From assembly GCA_017471825.1 (NCBI GenBank), contig JAFURQ010000031.1:1-43722 (forward strand): a DNA stretch of 43,722 bases, in the 5' to 3' direction. Made by a program: the position numbers and the translations under genes. The notes under the pieces were generated by a model. It worked only from the letters and a program-made list of their open reading frames with translations, made no database searches and was not told where the DNA came from. Each line of letters begins with the position of its first letter. Position 1 is the stretch's first letter. Source of the DNA: Clostridia bacterium. GTDB lineage: Bacteria; Bacillota; Clostridia; Oscillospirales; CAG-272. Below are positions 33,011-40,342 of this stretch, piece by piece.

Positions 33011-35011
33011 ATGGCAACCAAAAACGCTAAAAAAGCATACGACGATCAAAGTATAAAAAGCCTGAAGGGTGCGGAGCGTGTCCGTAAGCGCCCTGCGGTA
33101 ATTTTCGGCTCCGATGACCTTATCGGATGCCAGCACTCGTTTATAGAAATTCTCGCGAACTCGGTTGACGAGGCGCGCGAGGGCTACGGCGAGAAAATAA
33201 TAGTAAAGAAATATCTTGACCACTCTCTTGAGGTTGAGGATTTCGGCCGCGGCGTTCCGCTCGGCTATAACGAAAAGGAAAAGCGCTGGAACTGGGAGCT
33301 TGTTTTCTGCGAGCTTTACGCCGGCGGTAAATACGATAACAACGATGGCAACGCGGCGTATGAATTTTCGCTCGGACTTAACGGTCTGGGTGCAACCGCT
33401 ACCCAATATTCCTCCGAGTATATGATTGTTAAATCATATAACGGGAAAACTCTGTCGGAAATGAACTTCAAATCGGGAAATTCGAAGGGCGAGCTTTCCG
33501 TTACGCCGTTAGAAATCAAGCCGGGAGCAAAAAAGACCGGTACGATAATCAAATGGCGCCCCGACCTGAAGGTTTTCAAGGAGATCGACGTTCCCGTTGA
33601 ATTTCTTGCCAATACGCTTCGCCGTCAGGCGTTCATAAACGCGGGCATCAAATTCATCCTTGAGGTGGAGAAGACTGCGGGTAAATTTGAAAAGAGCGAG
33701 TTTTATTACGAGCACGGTGTTGCCGATTATATAGCGGAAATCACCGAGGGAATAACGATTACCTCGCCCGAGCTCTGGACCATAGAAGCGAAGGGCAGGG
33801 ACAGGGAAGACCTCCCCGATTATAAATTCAAGGCGGAGGTGACCTTCTGCTTTGCAAAATCCGGGCTTGCCGAGTATTACCACAACTCCTCGTTCCTTGA
33901 GTACGGCGGAGCGCCCGACAAGGCGGTGAAGAATTCGTTTGTCTATGCAATAGACAAGCATATAAAGGCACAGAACAAATACACCAAAAACGAGTCGAAA
34001 ATATCCTTCCAGGATATAGCGGACAACCTCGCGGTAATTATCAATTCGGCGTCCACGCAAACCTCGTATGAGAACCAGACGAAAAAGGCTATAACGAATG
34101 CCTTTATTCAAAAGGCGCTCACCGACCTTATCAAAACCAACCTCGAAATATACCTCACCGAAAATCAGTCGGCGGCAAACGCGATAGTAAATCAGGTGCT
34201 TGTAAACAAGCGCGCCCGTGAGTCTGCCGAAAAAACCAAGGTTGACATCAAAAAGAAGCTAACGGGCAGTATGGACGTGTCCAACCGCGTGGAAAAATTC
34301 GTCCCCTGTCGCTCGAAGGACCCCGAGGTGCGTGAGGTCTATATAGTAGAGGGCGACTCGGCTATGTCAAGCTGTAAGCTCGGCAGAAACGCGGAGTTCC
34401 AGGCGATTATTCCCGTAAGAGGTAAGACTCTTAACTGTATGAAGAGCTCGTACGACAAGATCTTCGCCAGCGATATCATCGTTGATTTGCTCAAGGTTAT
34501 CGGATGCGGCGTAGAGGTAAAAACGGGAAAGAAGTCCGATCTCACTACCTTTGATCTCAAGCTCCTCAAGTGGAACAAGATAATAATATGTACGGATGCG
34601 GACGAGGACGGATTCCAGATCAGAACGCTTCTTCTCACTATGTTCTACCGCCTGCTTCCCACGCTGATTGAGATGGGCAAGATATATATTGCCGAGTCAC
34701 CGCTTTTTGAAATAACCTGCGGCGGCGAGACCTATTTTGCTTACAACGAGCAGGAGAAAACCGAGATTATCTCGAAGCTCGGAAACAAAAGATACACCCT
34801 TCAGCGCTCGAAGGGACTCGGTGAAAACGAGCCCGAAATGATGTGGCGCACCACAATGTGTCCGCAGACGCGCAGACTCATCGCAATAACTCCGGCAGAT
34901 GCGGAGGCAACCGCGAGAATGTTCGACGTGCTCCTCGGCGATGCACTTCAGGACAGAAAGCGCTTCATTACGGAAAACGGTCACAGATACATCAAGGACG
35001 CAGATATTTAA
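33011..35011 (+). CDS. Divergent type IIA topoisomerase B subunit (GyrB/ParE-like)
   Basis: 666 residues. GHKL ATPase: RKRPAVIFGSD, EILANSVDEAREGYG (Mg-binding Asn), VEDFGRGVPLG and LGLNGLGATATQ. Transducer: GTIIKWRPD. Toprim: YIVEGDSAMSSCKLGRN, IIPVRGKTLNC, ICTDADEDGFQIRTLL, and RSKGLGENEPEMMW. Several positions differ from ordinary GyrB: DNGRG is DFGRG, GLHGVG is GLNGLG, DADVDG is DADEDG. It therefore looks like a separate paralogue rather than the housekeeping gyrase. No A subunit follows; the next gene is gpmI. Start ATG with GGAGG 5 nt upstream; a longer in-frame start begins inside the promoter. Confidence 0.85.
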   Translation: MATKNAKKAYDDQSIKSLKGAERVRKRPAVIFGSDDLIGCQHSFIEILANSVDEAREGYGEKIIVKKYLDHSLEVEDFGRGVPLGYNEKEKRWNWELVFCELYAGGKYDNNDGNAAYEFSLGLNGLGATATQYSSEYMIVKSYNGKTLSEMNFKSGNSKGELSVTPLEIKPGAKKTGTIIKWRPDLKVFKEIDVPVEFLANTLRRQAFINAGIKFILEVEKTAGKFEKSEFYYEHGVADYIAEITEGITITSPELWTIEAKGRDREDLPDYKFKAEVTFCFAKSGLAEYYHNSSFLEYGGAPDKAVKNSFVYAIDKHIKAQNKYTKNESKISFQDIADNLAVIINSASTQTSYENQTKKAITNAFIQKALTDLIKTNLEIYLTENQSAANAIVNQVLVNKRARESAEKTKVDIKKKLTGSMDVSNRVEKFVPCRSKDPEVREVYIVEGDSAMSSCKLGRNAEFQAIIPVRGKTLNCMKSSYDKIFASDIIVDLLKVIGCGVEVKTGKKSDLTTFDLKLLKWNKIIICTDADEDGFQIRTLLLTMFYRLLPTLIEMGKIYIAESPLFEITCGGETYFAYNEQEKTEIISKLGNKRYTLQRSKGLGENEPEMMWRTTMCPQTRRLIAITPADAEATARMFDVLLGDALQDRKRFITENGHRYIKDADI

Positions 35012-35042
35012 AGAGTATTTTAAAAACGAAAGGTAATACAAA

Positions 35043-36695
35043 ATGGCAGATCTTATCAAATCAACAAAATTTGAAGGCGTAAAGGGTCCCCTTCTTACAA
35101 TAGTTATGGACGGTGTCGGCATAGCTCCCAACAACGGCGCAAATGCTGTTGCGGCGGCAAACACCCCCAATCTTGACCGCATTATGAGAGATTATCCCAC
35201 CCTCGCAATCAAGGCTCACGGCACTGCGGTAGGACTCCCCTCCGATGACGATATGGGTAACTCCGAGGTAGGACACAACGCGCTCGGCTCCGGTCAGGTT
35301 TTTGCACAGGGTGCAAAGCTTGTTTCGCAGTCAATCGAAAGCGGCAAAATCTTTGCATCAAATACCTGGTGCGAGCTTGTCGGAGGTGTTAAGGAAAAGG
35401 GAAGCACGCTTCATTTCCTCGGTCTTTTCTCCGACGGTAACGTTCACTCTCACATCGACCACCTCAAAGCGCTTATAACCGAGGCAAAGAGCACGGGCGT
35501 AAAGCGCGTAAGAGTTCATATTCTTCTTGACGGACGCGACGTTGGTGAAACAAGCGCACTTGATTACGTTCTCCCCTTTGAAGAGTTTATCGGCGCACTC
35601 CGCTCCGACGATTTTGATATTGCAATTGCATCCGGCGGCGGAAGAATGCAGATAACCATGGACAGATACGAGGCAAACTGGGCGATGGTTGAAGCAGGCT
35701 GGAAAACTCACGTACTCGGAGAGGGAAGACAGTTTGCATCCGCTGAGGAAGCAATCACGACGTACAGAAACGAAACCAAGGTTATCGACCAGGATCTGCC
35801 CCCCTTCGTAATTGCAAGGGACGGCAAGCCCGTCGGCACGGTAGAGGATGGCGACAGCGTTATATTCTTTAATTTCCGCGGTGACCGCTCCATTGAGATC
35901 TCCAAGGCGTTTGAATCGGGCGCGGAGTTTGATAAGTTTGACCGTAAGAGAGTTCCGAGCGTTCTCTATGCAGGTATGCTTGAATACGACGGAGACCTTC
36001 ACATCCCCTCCAAGTATCTCGTTTCTCCCCCCACCATCACCAATACTATGACCGAATATCTCGTTTCTGCAGGCATTAACGAGCTCGCGATCTCCGAAAC
36101 CCAAAAATACGGTCACGTAACCTATTTCTGGAACGGTAACAAATCCGGAAAATTCTCCGAGGAGCTTGAAACCTACATCGAGATTCCCTCCGACGTCGTT
36201 CCCTTTGAGGAAAGACCGTGGATGAAATGTGCCGAAATAACCGACGAGCTCATCAAGGCTCTTCGCTCCGGCAAATATAAGTATCTGCGCGTTAACTTTC
36301 CCAACGGTGATATGGTTGGACATACCGGCTCCTTTGCCGCAACGCAGTGCTCGATGGAGGCACTCGACCTCTGTCTCGGCAGAATCCTTGCGGTTGTTGA
36401 CGAGCTCGAGGGTGCGGCGCTTATCACTGCCGACCACGGTAATGCAGACGAGATGTACGAGATTGACAAGAAAACAAAGGCTCCCAAGGCAGGCAAGGAC
36501 GGCTCCTTCAAGGCAAAGACGAGCCACACCCTCAATCCCGTGCCCTTCATTATATATGACAACTTTACGAGCGACAAATACACCGTAAAGCTCGGCAGAG
36601 AGGATTTTGGACTTTCCGCCGTTGCCGCAACCACGGTTAATATGCTCGGCTACGAGGCTCCCGAAATCTGGGACGAGTCGATGATAGCACTTTAA
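35043..36695 (+). CDS. gpmI: 2,3-bisphosphoglycerate-independent phosphoglycerate mutase
   Basis: 550 residues, slightly longer than usual (~510). The alkaline-phosphatase-like metal site opens with TIVMDGVGIAPN, and the catalytic serine is in DDDMGNSEVGHNALG. Also seen are HILLDGRDVGE, FNFRGDRSIEISKAF, ITADHGNADEM and KAKTSHTLNPVPFI. It interconverts 3- and 2-phosphoglycerate in glycolysis using Mn. It starts 31 bp after the topoisomerase gene with AAAGG upstream and is closed by the terminator at 36711-36743. Confidence 0.96.
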   Translation: MADLIKSTKFEGVKGPLLTIVMDGVGIAPNNGANAVAAANTPNLDRIMRDYPTLAIKAHGTAVGLPSDDDMGNSEVGHNALGSGQVFAQGAKLVSQSIESGKIFASNTWCELVGGVKEKGSTLHFLGLFSDGNVHSHIDHLKALITEAKSTGVKRVRVHILLDGRDVGETSALDYVLPFEEFIGALRSDDFDIAIASGGGRMQITMDRYEANWAMVEAGWKTHVLGEGRQFASAEEAITTYRNETKVIDQDLPPFVIARDGKPVGTVEDGDSVIFFNFRGDRSIEISKAFESGAEFDKFDRKRVPSVLYAGMLEYDGDLHIPSKYLVSPPTITNTMTEYLVSAGINELAISETQKYGHVTYFWNGNKSGKFSEELETYIEIPSDVVPFEERPWMKCAEITDELIKALRSGKYKYLRVNFPNGDMVGHTGSFAATQCSMEALDLCLGRILAVVDELEGAALITADHGNADEMYEIDKKTKAPKAGKDGSFKAKTSHTLNPVPFIIYDNFTSDKYTVKLGREDFGLSAVAATTVNMLGYEAPEIWDESMIAL

Positions 36696-36710
36696 TTGAC
36701 AGATATTATG

Positions 36711-36743
36711 AAAAGCTCGCGTTATTTGACGCGAGCTTTTTTT
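36711..36743 (+). terminator. Terminator of gpmI
   Basis: 12-bp stem AAAAGCTCGCGT/ACGCGAGCTTTT, TATTTG loop, T7 run. Confidence 0.92.
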
Positions 36744-37060
36744 GTTGAAATTCGCGCAGACGGTTGAAATATTTGCCAAAAAATTGTTAAAATTCGACAG
36801 AAAATATGCCTTTTTCAAGAAAATAAGAAAAAAATCAAAAAAAGTCTGTTTTGTTCATACTTTAGAAATAATTATCTATTATAATGTTTCTCGCTCTTGT
36901 ATGTATCTCTTTTTTAAAAGTATAATATTCTTATAAATAGAGAGCGTGAGCTCGTGTTGCTTTACGAATCAAAAAAGCAAACCAAGCTATAATAGATAAA
37001 GAAACAAAAATCTTTTAATAGAGGCGCTGTGCCTTTATTGGAAAGTTGGAAGGATTTAGT
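36744..37060. other. AT-rich intergenic region with several promoter-like -10 boxes
   Basis: No gene is seen. Three TATAAT boxes lie at 36880-36885, 36921-36926 and 36988-36993; only the second has a fair -35 (TTGTAT at 36897-36902, 18-bp spacer). A small AGGC/GCCT hairpin lies near 37022-37034, just before the next gene. The 5' leader from the second promoter would be about 130 nt. Confidence 0.4.
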
Positions 37061-37405
37061 ATGATTTCAGAGAATACAAGAGTTAAGCATAAGGCATTCG
37101 GTGACGGTATCATAACGGAGTGCGTGGGCAATTATATAACCGTAAGCTTCGAAACCTGCGTGAAAAAGTTCGTATATCCCGATTCCTTCGAGCGCTTTCT
37201 CACTCTTGCCGACGGTACTGTTTCTCCCGAAATTCAGAGCGATATCGAAGCGGCAAAAAAAGCAAAGCAGCTCATTATTGATAAAAAGAATGAGGAAAAT
37301 CTTCGTGCGATGACTCGCGGAATAGTAATACCCGGCAAGGAATCCACCGCCGATACCGAGGAAGACGATTTCCACGGCAATAATAAGGATACAGATGAAA
37401 TTTAA
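37061..37405 (+). CDS. Small protein with an N-terminal VKHKAFGDGII motif, function unknown
   Basis: 114 residues from the ATG with GGAAGGA 7-8 nt upstream; a start 5 codons earlier overlaps this site. Residues ~8-50 form a small beta module, VKHKAFGDGIITEC ... VSFETCVKKFVYPDSFERFLTL, of the type seen at the ends of some helicases and in stand-alone clostridial proteins. Residues ~57-85 are a charged helix, followed by an acidic disordered tail. It may bind nucleic acid or protein, but that is only a guess. Monocistronic, closed by a strong terminator. Confidence 0.65.
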   Translation: MISENTRVKHKAFGDGIITECVGNYITVSFETCVKKFVYPDSFERFLTLADGTVSPEIQSDIEAAKKAKQLIIDKKNEENLRAMTRGIVIPGKESTADTEEDDFHGNNKDTDEI

Positions 37406-37446
37406 AAAACAGCACCTGCCGTTGCATTGGCAGGTGCTGTTTTTTT
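37404..37446. terminator. Terminator after the small VKHKAFG gene
   Basis: Stem AAAAAACAGCACCTGCC/GGCAGGTGCTGTTTTTT with an 8-nt loop. Confidence 0.93.
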
Positions 37447-37467
37447 ACCTTACTTTCTCAAATTTGC

Positions 37468-37496
37468 TTGACTTTAGGCGATTGTGAGTGTATTAT
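37468..37496 (+). promoter_or_regulatory. Sigma-A type promoter of the kinase-DUF92 fusion
   Basis: -35 TTGACT (37468-37473), a 17-bp spacer and -10 TATTAT (37491-37496). Confidence 0.72.
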
Positions 37497-37560
37497 ATAG
37501 ATATAAACATTTAGGCTTCGCGGTCGATTTTGTAAAAAAATATAAAAGGAGTGACGCATA

Positions 37561-39003
37561 ATGCCTCAGCTTATGGGATATATTCTGGCGTGTGTGTTTG
37601 TAGCGGCGGTCATAGGAATGGCGCTTTTGTTCTACAAGCTCGGTATGCCGAAAAAATATACTCGGAAAATGGTACATATACTCGTCGGCTTTGAATGGGT
37701 AATACTGTCGCATTTTATGGGCGCGACATTCCATTTTTTGATAGTCTGCCTCGTTTTTACGGCGGGATTGACGCTTTCGTTTTTCCTGAAGCTTTTGCCT
37801 GCTATGTCGTCCGACGGTGAGAATGATCCCGGCACGGTTTATTACGGCGTTTCGATGTGCATACTTTCACTTGTATGCCTATTCATTCCCGAAATGATGC
37901 TTCCGTTCGGAATCGGTGTTTTCTGCACCTCATTCGGTGACGGTCTGGCAGGTATAGCAGGACAGCTCGTTAGCAGATACAACCCCAAAATATTCCGCAA
38001 AAAAACCCTTGTGGGTACTCTTGTCAATTTTGCCGTATCGTTTGGTGTTGCGCTTGTATTCCGCGCAATATTCGATATGGAGCTCTCGGTGTGGGGCTGT
38101 CTGTTTATAGGAATACTTTCCGCAGGTCTTGAGCTTGTCGGAACCTACGGACTTGACAATATATACGTTTCGGTCGGTGTTGCCTTCTTTGCTTATGCTC
38201 TTATGTATATCGACGGCACGCTTCGCTTTGTTGTGCCGATACTCGTTACCCCATTTCTTATCGCTACGGTACTGCATAAAAAGGCGCTCACCCCATACGG
38301 TCTTGTAGGCGCGATGTTCCTCGATGCGATAGTGTCGGTGGTATTTATGAATTTCGGATTTATCGTGCTTATCTCGTTCTTCGTCGGAAGCCTTTTGGTC
38401 GATAAAATTAAGAAGATAAAGAAGCGCGAGGACACCATAACAAAAAAAGAGGGCACGCGTGATCTCGTGCAGGTTATCGCAAACGGACTTGCACCTATGC
38501 TTATGGCTGTTATGTTTGCCCTGACGGTAGAATACGCATTCCTCATCGCCTTTGTGGCATCACTTGCCGAGGCGTTTGCTGATACGGCGGCGTCGGGTAT
38601 AGGAGTATTCTCAAAAAAGACCTTTGACCCATTCAAAATGAAGAAATGCGAGAGCGGACTCTCCGGCGGAATGTCCCTTGTCGGAACTATTGCGTCGCTT
38701 GTGGCGGCTTTCCTGATTTCTCTTATTCCGTGGGCGTTCGGCGTTTACGGCACTATTCTTGAGCCCGTCATAGTTACAGCCTCGGCGTTTCTCGGTGTCG
38801 TTTTTGATTCCTTCCTCGGCTCGCTTCTGCAGATAAAATACAGATGCACTGTGTGCGGAAAAATCACCGAAAGGGAAGCACATTGCGATAAACCGACCGT
38901 TAAAGACTCGGGCTTCGCATTCTTTGACAATGACGTTGTCAATCTCGCAAGCGGTATATTCACTGCAATTGTTGCCGCAGTGACCTGCTTCGTAATAGCG
39001 TAA
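37561..39003 (+). CDS. Fused isoprenoid-alcohol kinase (VTE5/SEC59-like) and DUF92 (VTE6-like) membrane protein
   Basis: 480 residues, about 12 or more hydrophobic helices. N-terminal part (~1-285): MPKKYTRKMVHILVGFEW and TSFGDGLAGIAGQLVSRYN match the CTP-dependent phytol/dolichol kinase family. Charged linker KIKKIKKREDTITKKEG (~280-297). C-terminal part (~298-480): GLAPMLMA, FVASLAEAFADTAASGIGVF and SGLSGGMSLVGTIASLVAAF match DUF92, with a CTVCGKITEREAHC cysteine segment typical of the family. In plants VTE5 phosphorylates phytol and VTE6 phosphorylates phytyl phosphate, so the fusion could make a prenyl diphosphate. That activity is inference. AAAGGAG precedes the ATG; an oxidoreductase gene follows 32 bp later. 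Confidence 0.82.
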   Translation: MPQLMGYILACVFVAAVIGMALLFYKLGMPKKYTRKMVHILVGFEWVILSHFMGATFHFLIVCLVFTAGLTLSFFLKLLPAMSSDGENDPGTVYYGVSMCILSLVCLFIPEMMLPFGIGVFCTSFGDGLAGIAGQLVSRYNPKIFRKKTLVGTLVNFAVSFGVALVFRAIFDMELSVWGCLFIGILSAGLELVGTYGLDNIYVSVGVAFFAYALMYIDGTLRFVVPILVTPFLIATVLHKKALTPYGLVGAMFLDAIVSVVFMNFGFIVLISFFVGSLLVDKIKKIKKREDTITKKEGTRDLVQVIANGLAPMLMAVMFALTVEYAFLIAFVASLAEAFADTAASGIGVFSKKTFDPFKMKKCESGLSGGMSLVGTIASLVAAFLISLIPWAFGVYGTILEPVIVTASAFLGVVFDSFLGSLLQIKYRCTVCGKITEREAHCDKPTVKDSGFAFFDNDVVNLASGIFTAIVAAVTCFVIA

Positions 39004-39035
39004 ATTCTCTATATAAATAAAAAGGAAGTTTTAAA

Positions 39036-40076
39036 ATGATTAAAGACGTAAAAAAGAAACTCAGAGTTGCCGTTATCGGCTGCGGACGTATATCCGTTAT
39101 GCATCTTGGCTCGATTAAAATGCTCGACGAGGAGCTCGTGTGCGTTTGCGATATCAAGCCCGACAGAGCAGAGGAGGCTGCCGAAAAATACGGCACCAAG
39201 GCTTACACCGACTATATAGAGATGCTTGACAATGAGCAGCTTGACGCGGTACATATCTGCCTGCCTCACTATATTCACTGCAAGGTTGCCACAGAGGCAA
39301 TTAAGCGCGGAGTAGCCGTTTTGTCTGAAAAGCCCATGGACGTAAACTATGAGGCGGCAGAGGCGGCAGTCGCACTTGCCAAGGAGAGAAACGTTCTTTT
39401 TGGCATAGTATCTCAGTGCAGATACAACAATTCCGCAGTTCTCGTAAAGCGCGCTCTTGAAGCGGGCAAGCTTGGAAAAATCATTTCCGCGAGAAGCATT
39501 CTGACCTGGAGCCGCGACGACGCTTATTATGCCGAGAGCGATTGGAAGGGCACCTGGGATAAAGAGGGCGGCGGCGTCGTTATCGACCAGGCGATTCATT
39601 CCATCGACCTTGTTAACTGGATGATCGGCGATGAAATCAAATCCATCTCCGCAAACCTTTGCAAGCACAGCAATAAAATATGCGAGGTTGAGGACACCGC
39701 AGAGGGCTTTATCGAGTACGAGGGCGGCGCGGTATACGGCTTTTACTGTATGAACAATTACGCCGTTGACGAGCCGATTGAAATAATACTCCAATGCGAA
39801 AAGGGCAAGGCGGTATTCGACTACGACGATGCCGTAATAACCTACAACGACGGCGCCGTTGAGCAGGCACATCAGGATTTCTCTGCGGATTACAACGGCG
39901 GCAAGGATTATTGGGGCTTCCAGCACGTCCGTCAAATCAGGCAGTTCTATGCGGCACTGCGCGGCGAGGAGCCGCTCGACATAAGCGGCGAGGAAGCGCT
40001 TAAAACTCACAAGCTTATATGCGCCATTTATGAAAACGGCACAAGAAACGGAAAGCTTAAGAGCCGCAACGCTTAA
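39036..40076 (+). CDS. Gfo/Idh/MocA-family NAD(P)-dependent oxidoreductase
   Basis: 346 residues. Rossmann motif VAVIGCGRISVMHL (~11-24), ICLPHYIH, catalytic-lysine motif LSEKPM (~97), and GGGVVIDQAIHSIDLVNWM, which carries the family aspartate and histidine. It acts on a sugar or related polyol; the substrate cannot be read. AAGGAAG precedes the ATG. It shares the promoter at 37468 with the fusion protein and is ended by the terminator at 40081-40115. Confidence 0.93.
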   Translation: MIKDVKKKLRVAVIGCGRISVMHLGSIKMLDEELVCVCDIKPDRAEEAAEKYGTKAYTDYIEMLDNEQLDAVHICLPHYIHCKVATEAIKRGVAVLSEKPMDVNYEAAEAAVALAKERNVLFGIVSQCRYNNSAVLVKRALEAGKLGKIISARSILTWSRDDAYYAESDWKGTWDKEGGGVVIDQAIHSIDLVNWMIGDEIKSISANLCKHSNKICEVEDTAEGFIEYEGGAVYGFYCMNNYAVDEPIEIILQCEKGKAVFDYDDAVITYNDGAVEQAHQDFSADYNGGKDYWGFQHVRQIRQFYAALRGEEPLDISGEEALKTHKLICAIYENGTRNGKLKSRNA

Positions 40077-40080
40077 CCAA

Positions 40081-40115
40081 AAACCGACACAGGCTTACTC
40101 TGTGTCGGTTTTTGC
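40081..40115. terminator. Terminator of the oxidoreductase gene
   Basis: Stem ACCGACACAG/CTGTGTCGGT followed by TTTT. The arms are flanked by A and T runs. Confidence 0.9.
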
Positions 40116-40132
40116 TATTTTTTTAAAAAGTG

Positions 40133-40161
40133 TTTACTTTTATAATAAATTGTGGTAAAAT
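40133..40161 (+). promoter_or_regulatory. Promoter of leader copy A
   Basis: -35 TTTACT (40133-40138), a 17-bp spacer and -10 TAAAAT (40156-40161). Predicted start is about 40167, at the first base pairs of P1. Confidence 0.72.
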
Positions 40162-40316
40162 AAAGCTGCGACGTAAAACCGAATATTTTTCACAAGAAGG
40201 GTGTACTATACCATTTTAGTACTTCCTGCCTTTTCATATCTTCTTGTGAAAGGTTTTGCGTCGCGGCAAAGTGAAGTGCTTAATGGAGTGCGCTCGCTTT
40301 GCGGGCGCACTTTTTT
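40162..40316 (+). ncRNA. Structured leader RNA, copy A (candidate cis-regulatory RNA)
   Basis: P1: 40168-40180 pairs with 40252-40264 (13 bp incl. one G-U). P2: 40188-40199 pairs with 40240-40251 (12 bp). The apical loop has GTACTA (40203-40208) and TAGTAC (40217-40222), which can form a small hairpin. It also has CCATTTTAGTACTTC (40211-40225), complementary over 13 pairs to GAAGTGCTTAATGG (40273-40286). The terminator is at 40288-40316: 10-bp stem, TTT loop, T6. The lipoprotein ATG is 27 nt later. Not recognised as a named RNA family; fold is by eye. Confidence 0.72.
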
Positions 40317-40342
40317 ATTTCATTCATAAAAGGAGAAGACTA

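Noticed and set aside
35358-36818. 486-codon open frame on the minus strand
   Set aside because: It lies opposite gpmI, has no family motifs, and reflects the codon bias of the real gene.
39009-40010. 333-codon open frame on the minus strand
   Set aside because: Antisense shadow of the Gfo/Idh/MocA gene, whose motifs are clear on the plus strand.
40274-40312. Antiterminator pairing AAGTGC with GCACTT in the leader of copy A
   Set aside because: Copy B has AAGTAC at this place, which breaks the pairing, so it is not conserved.
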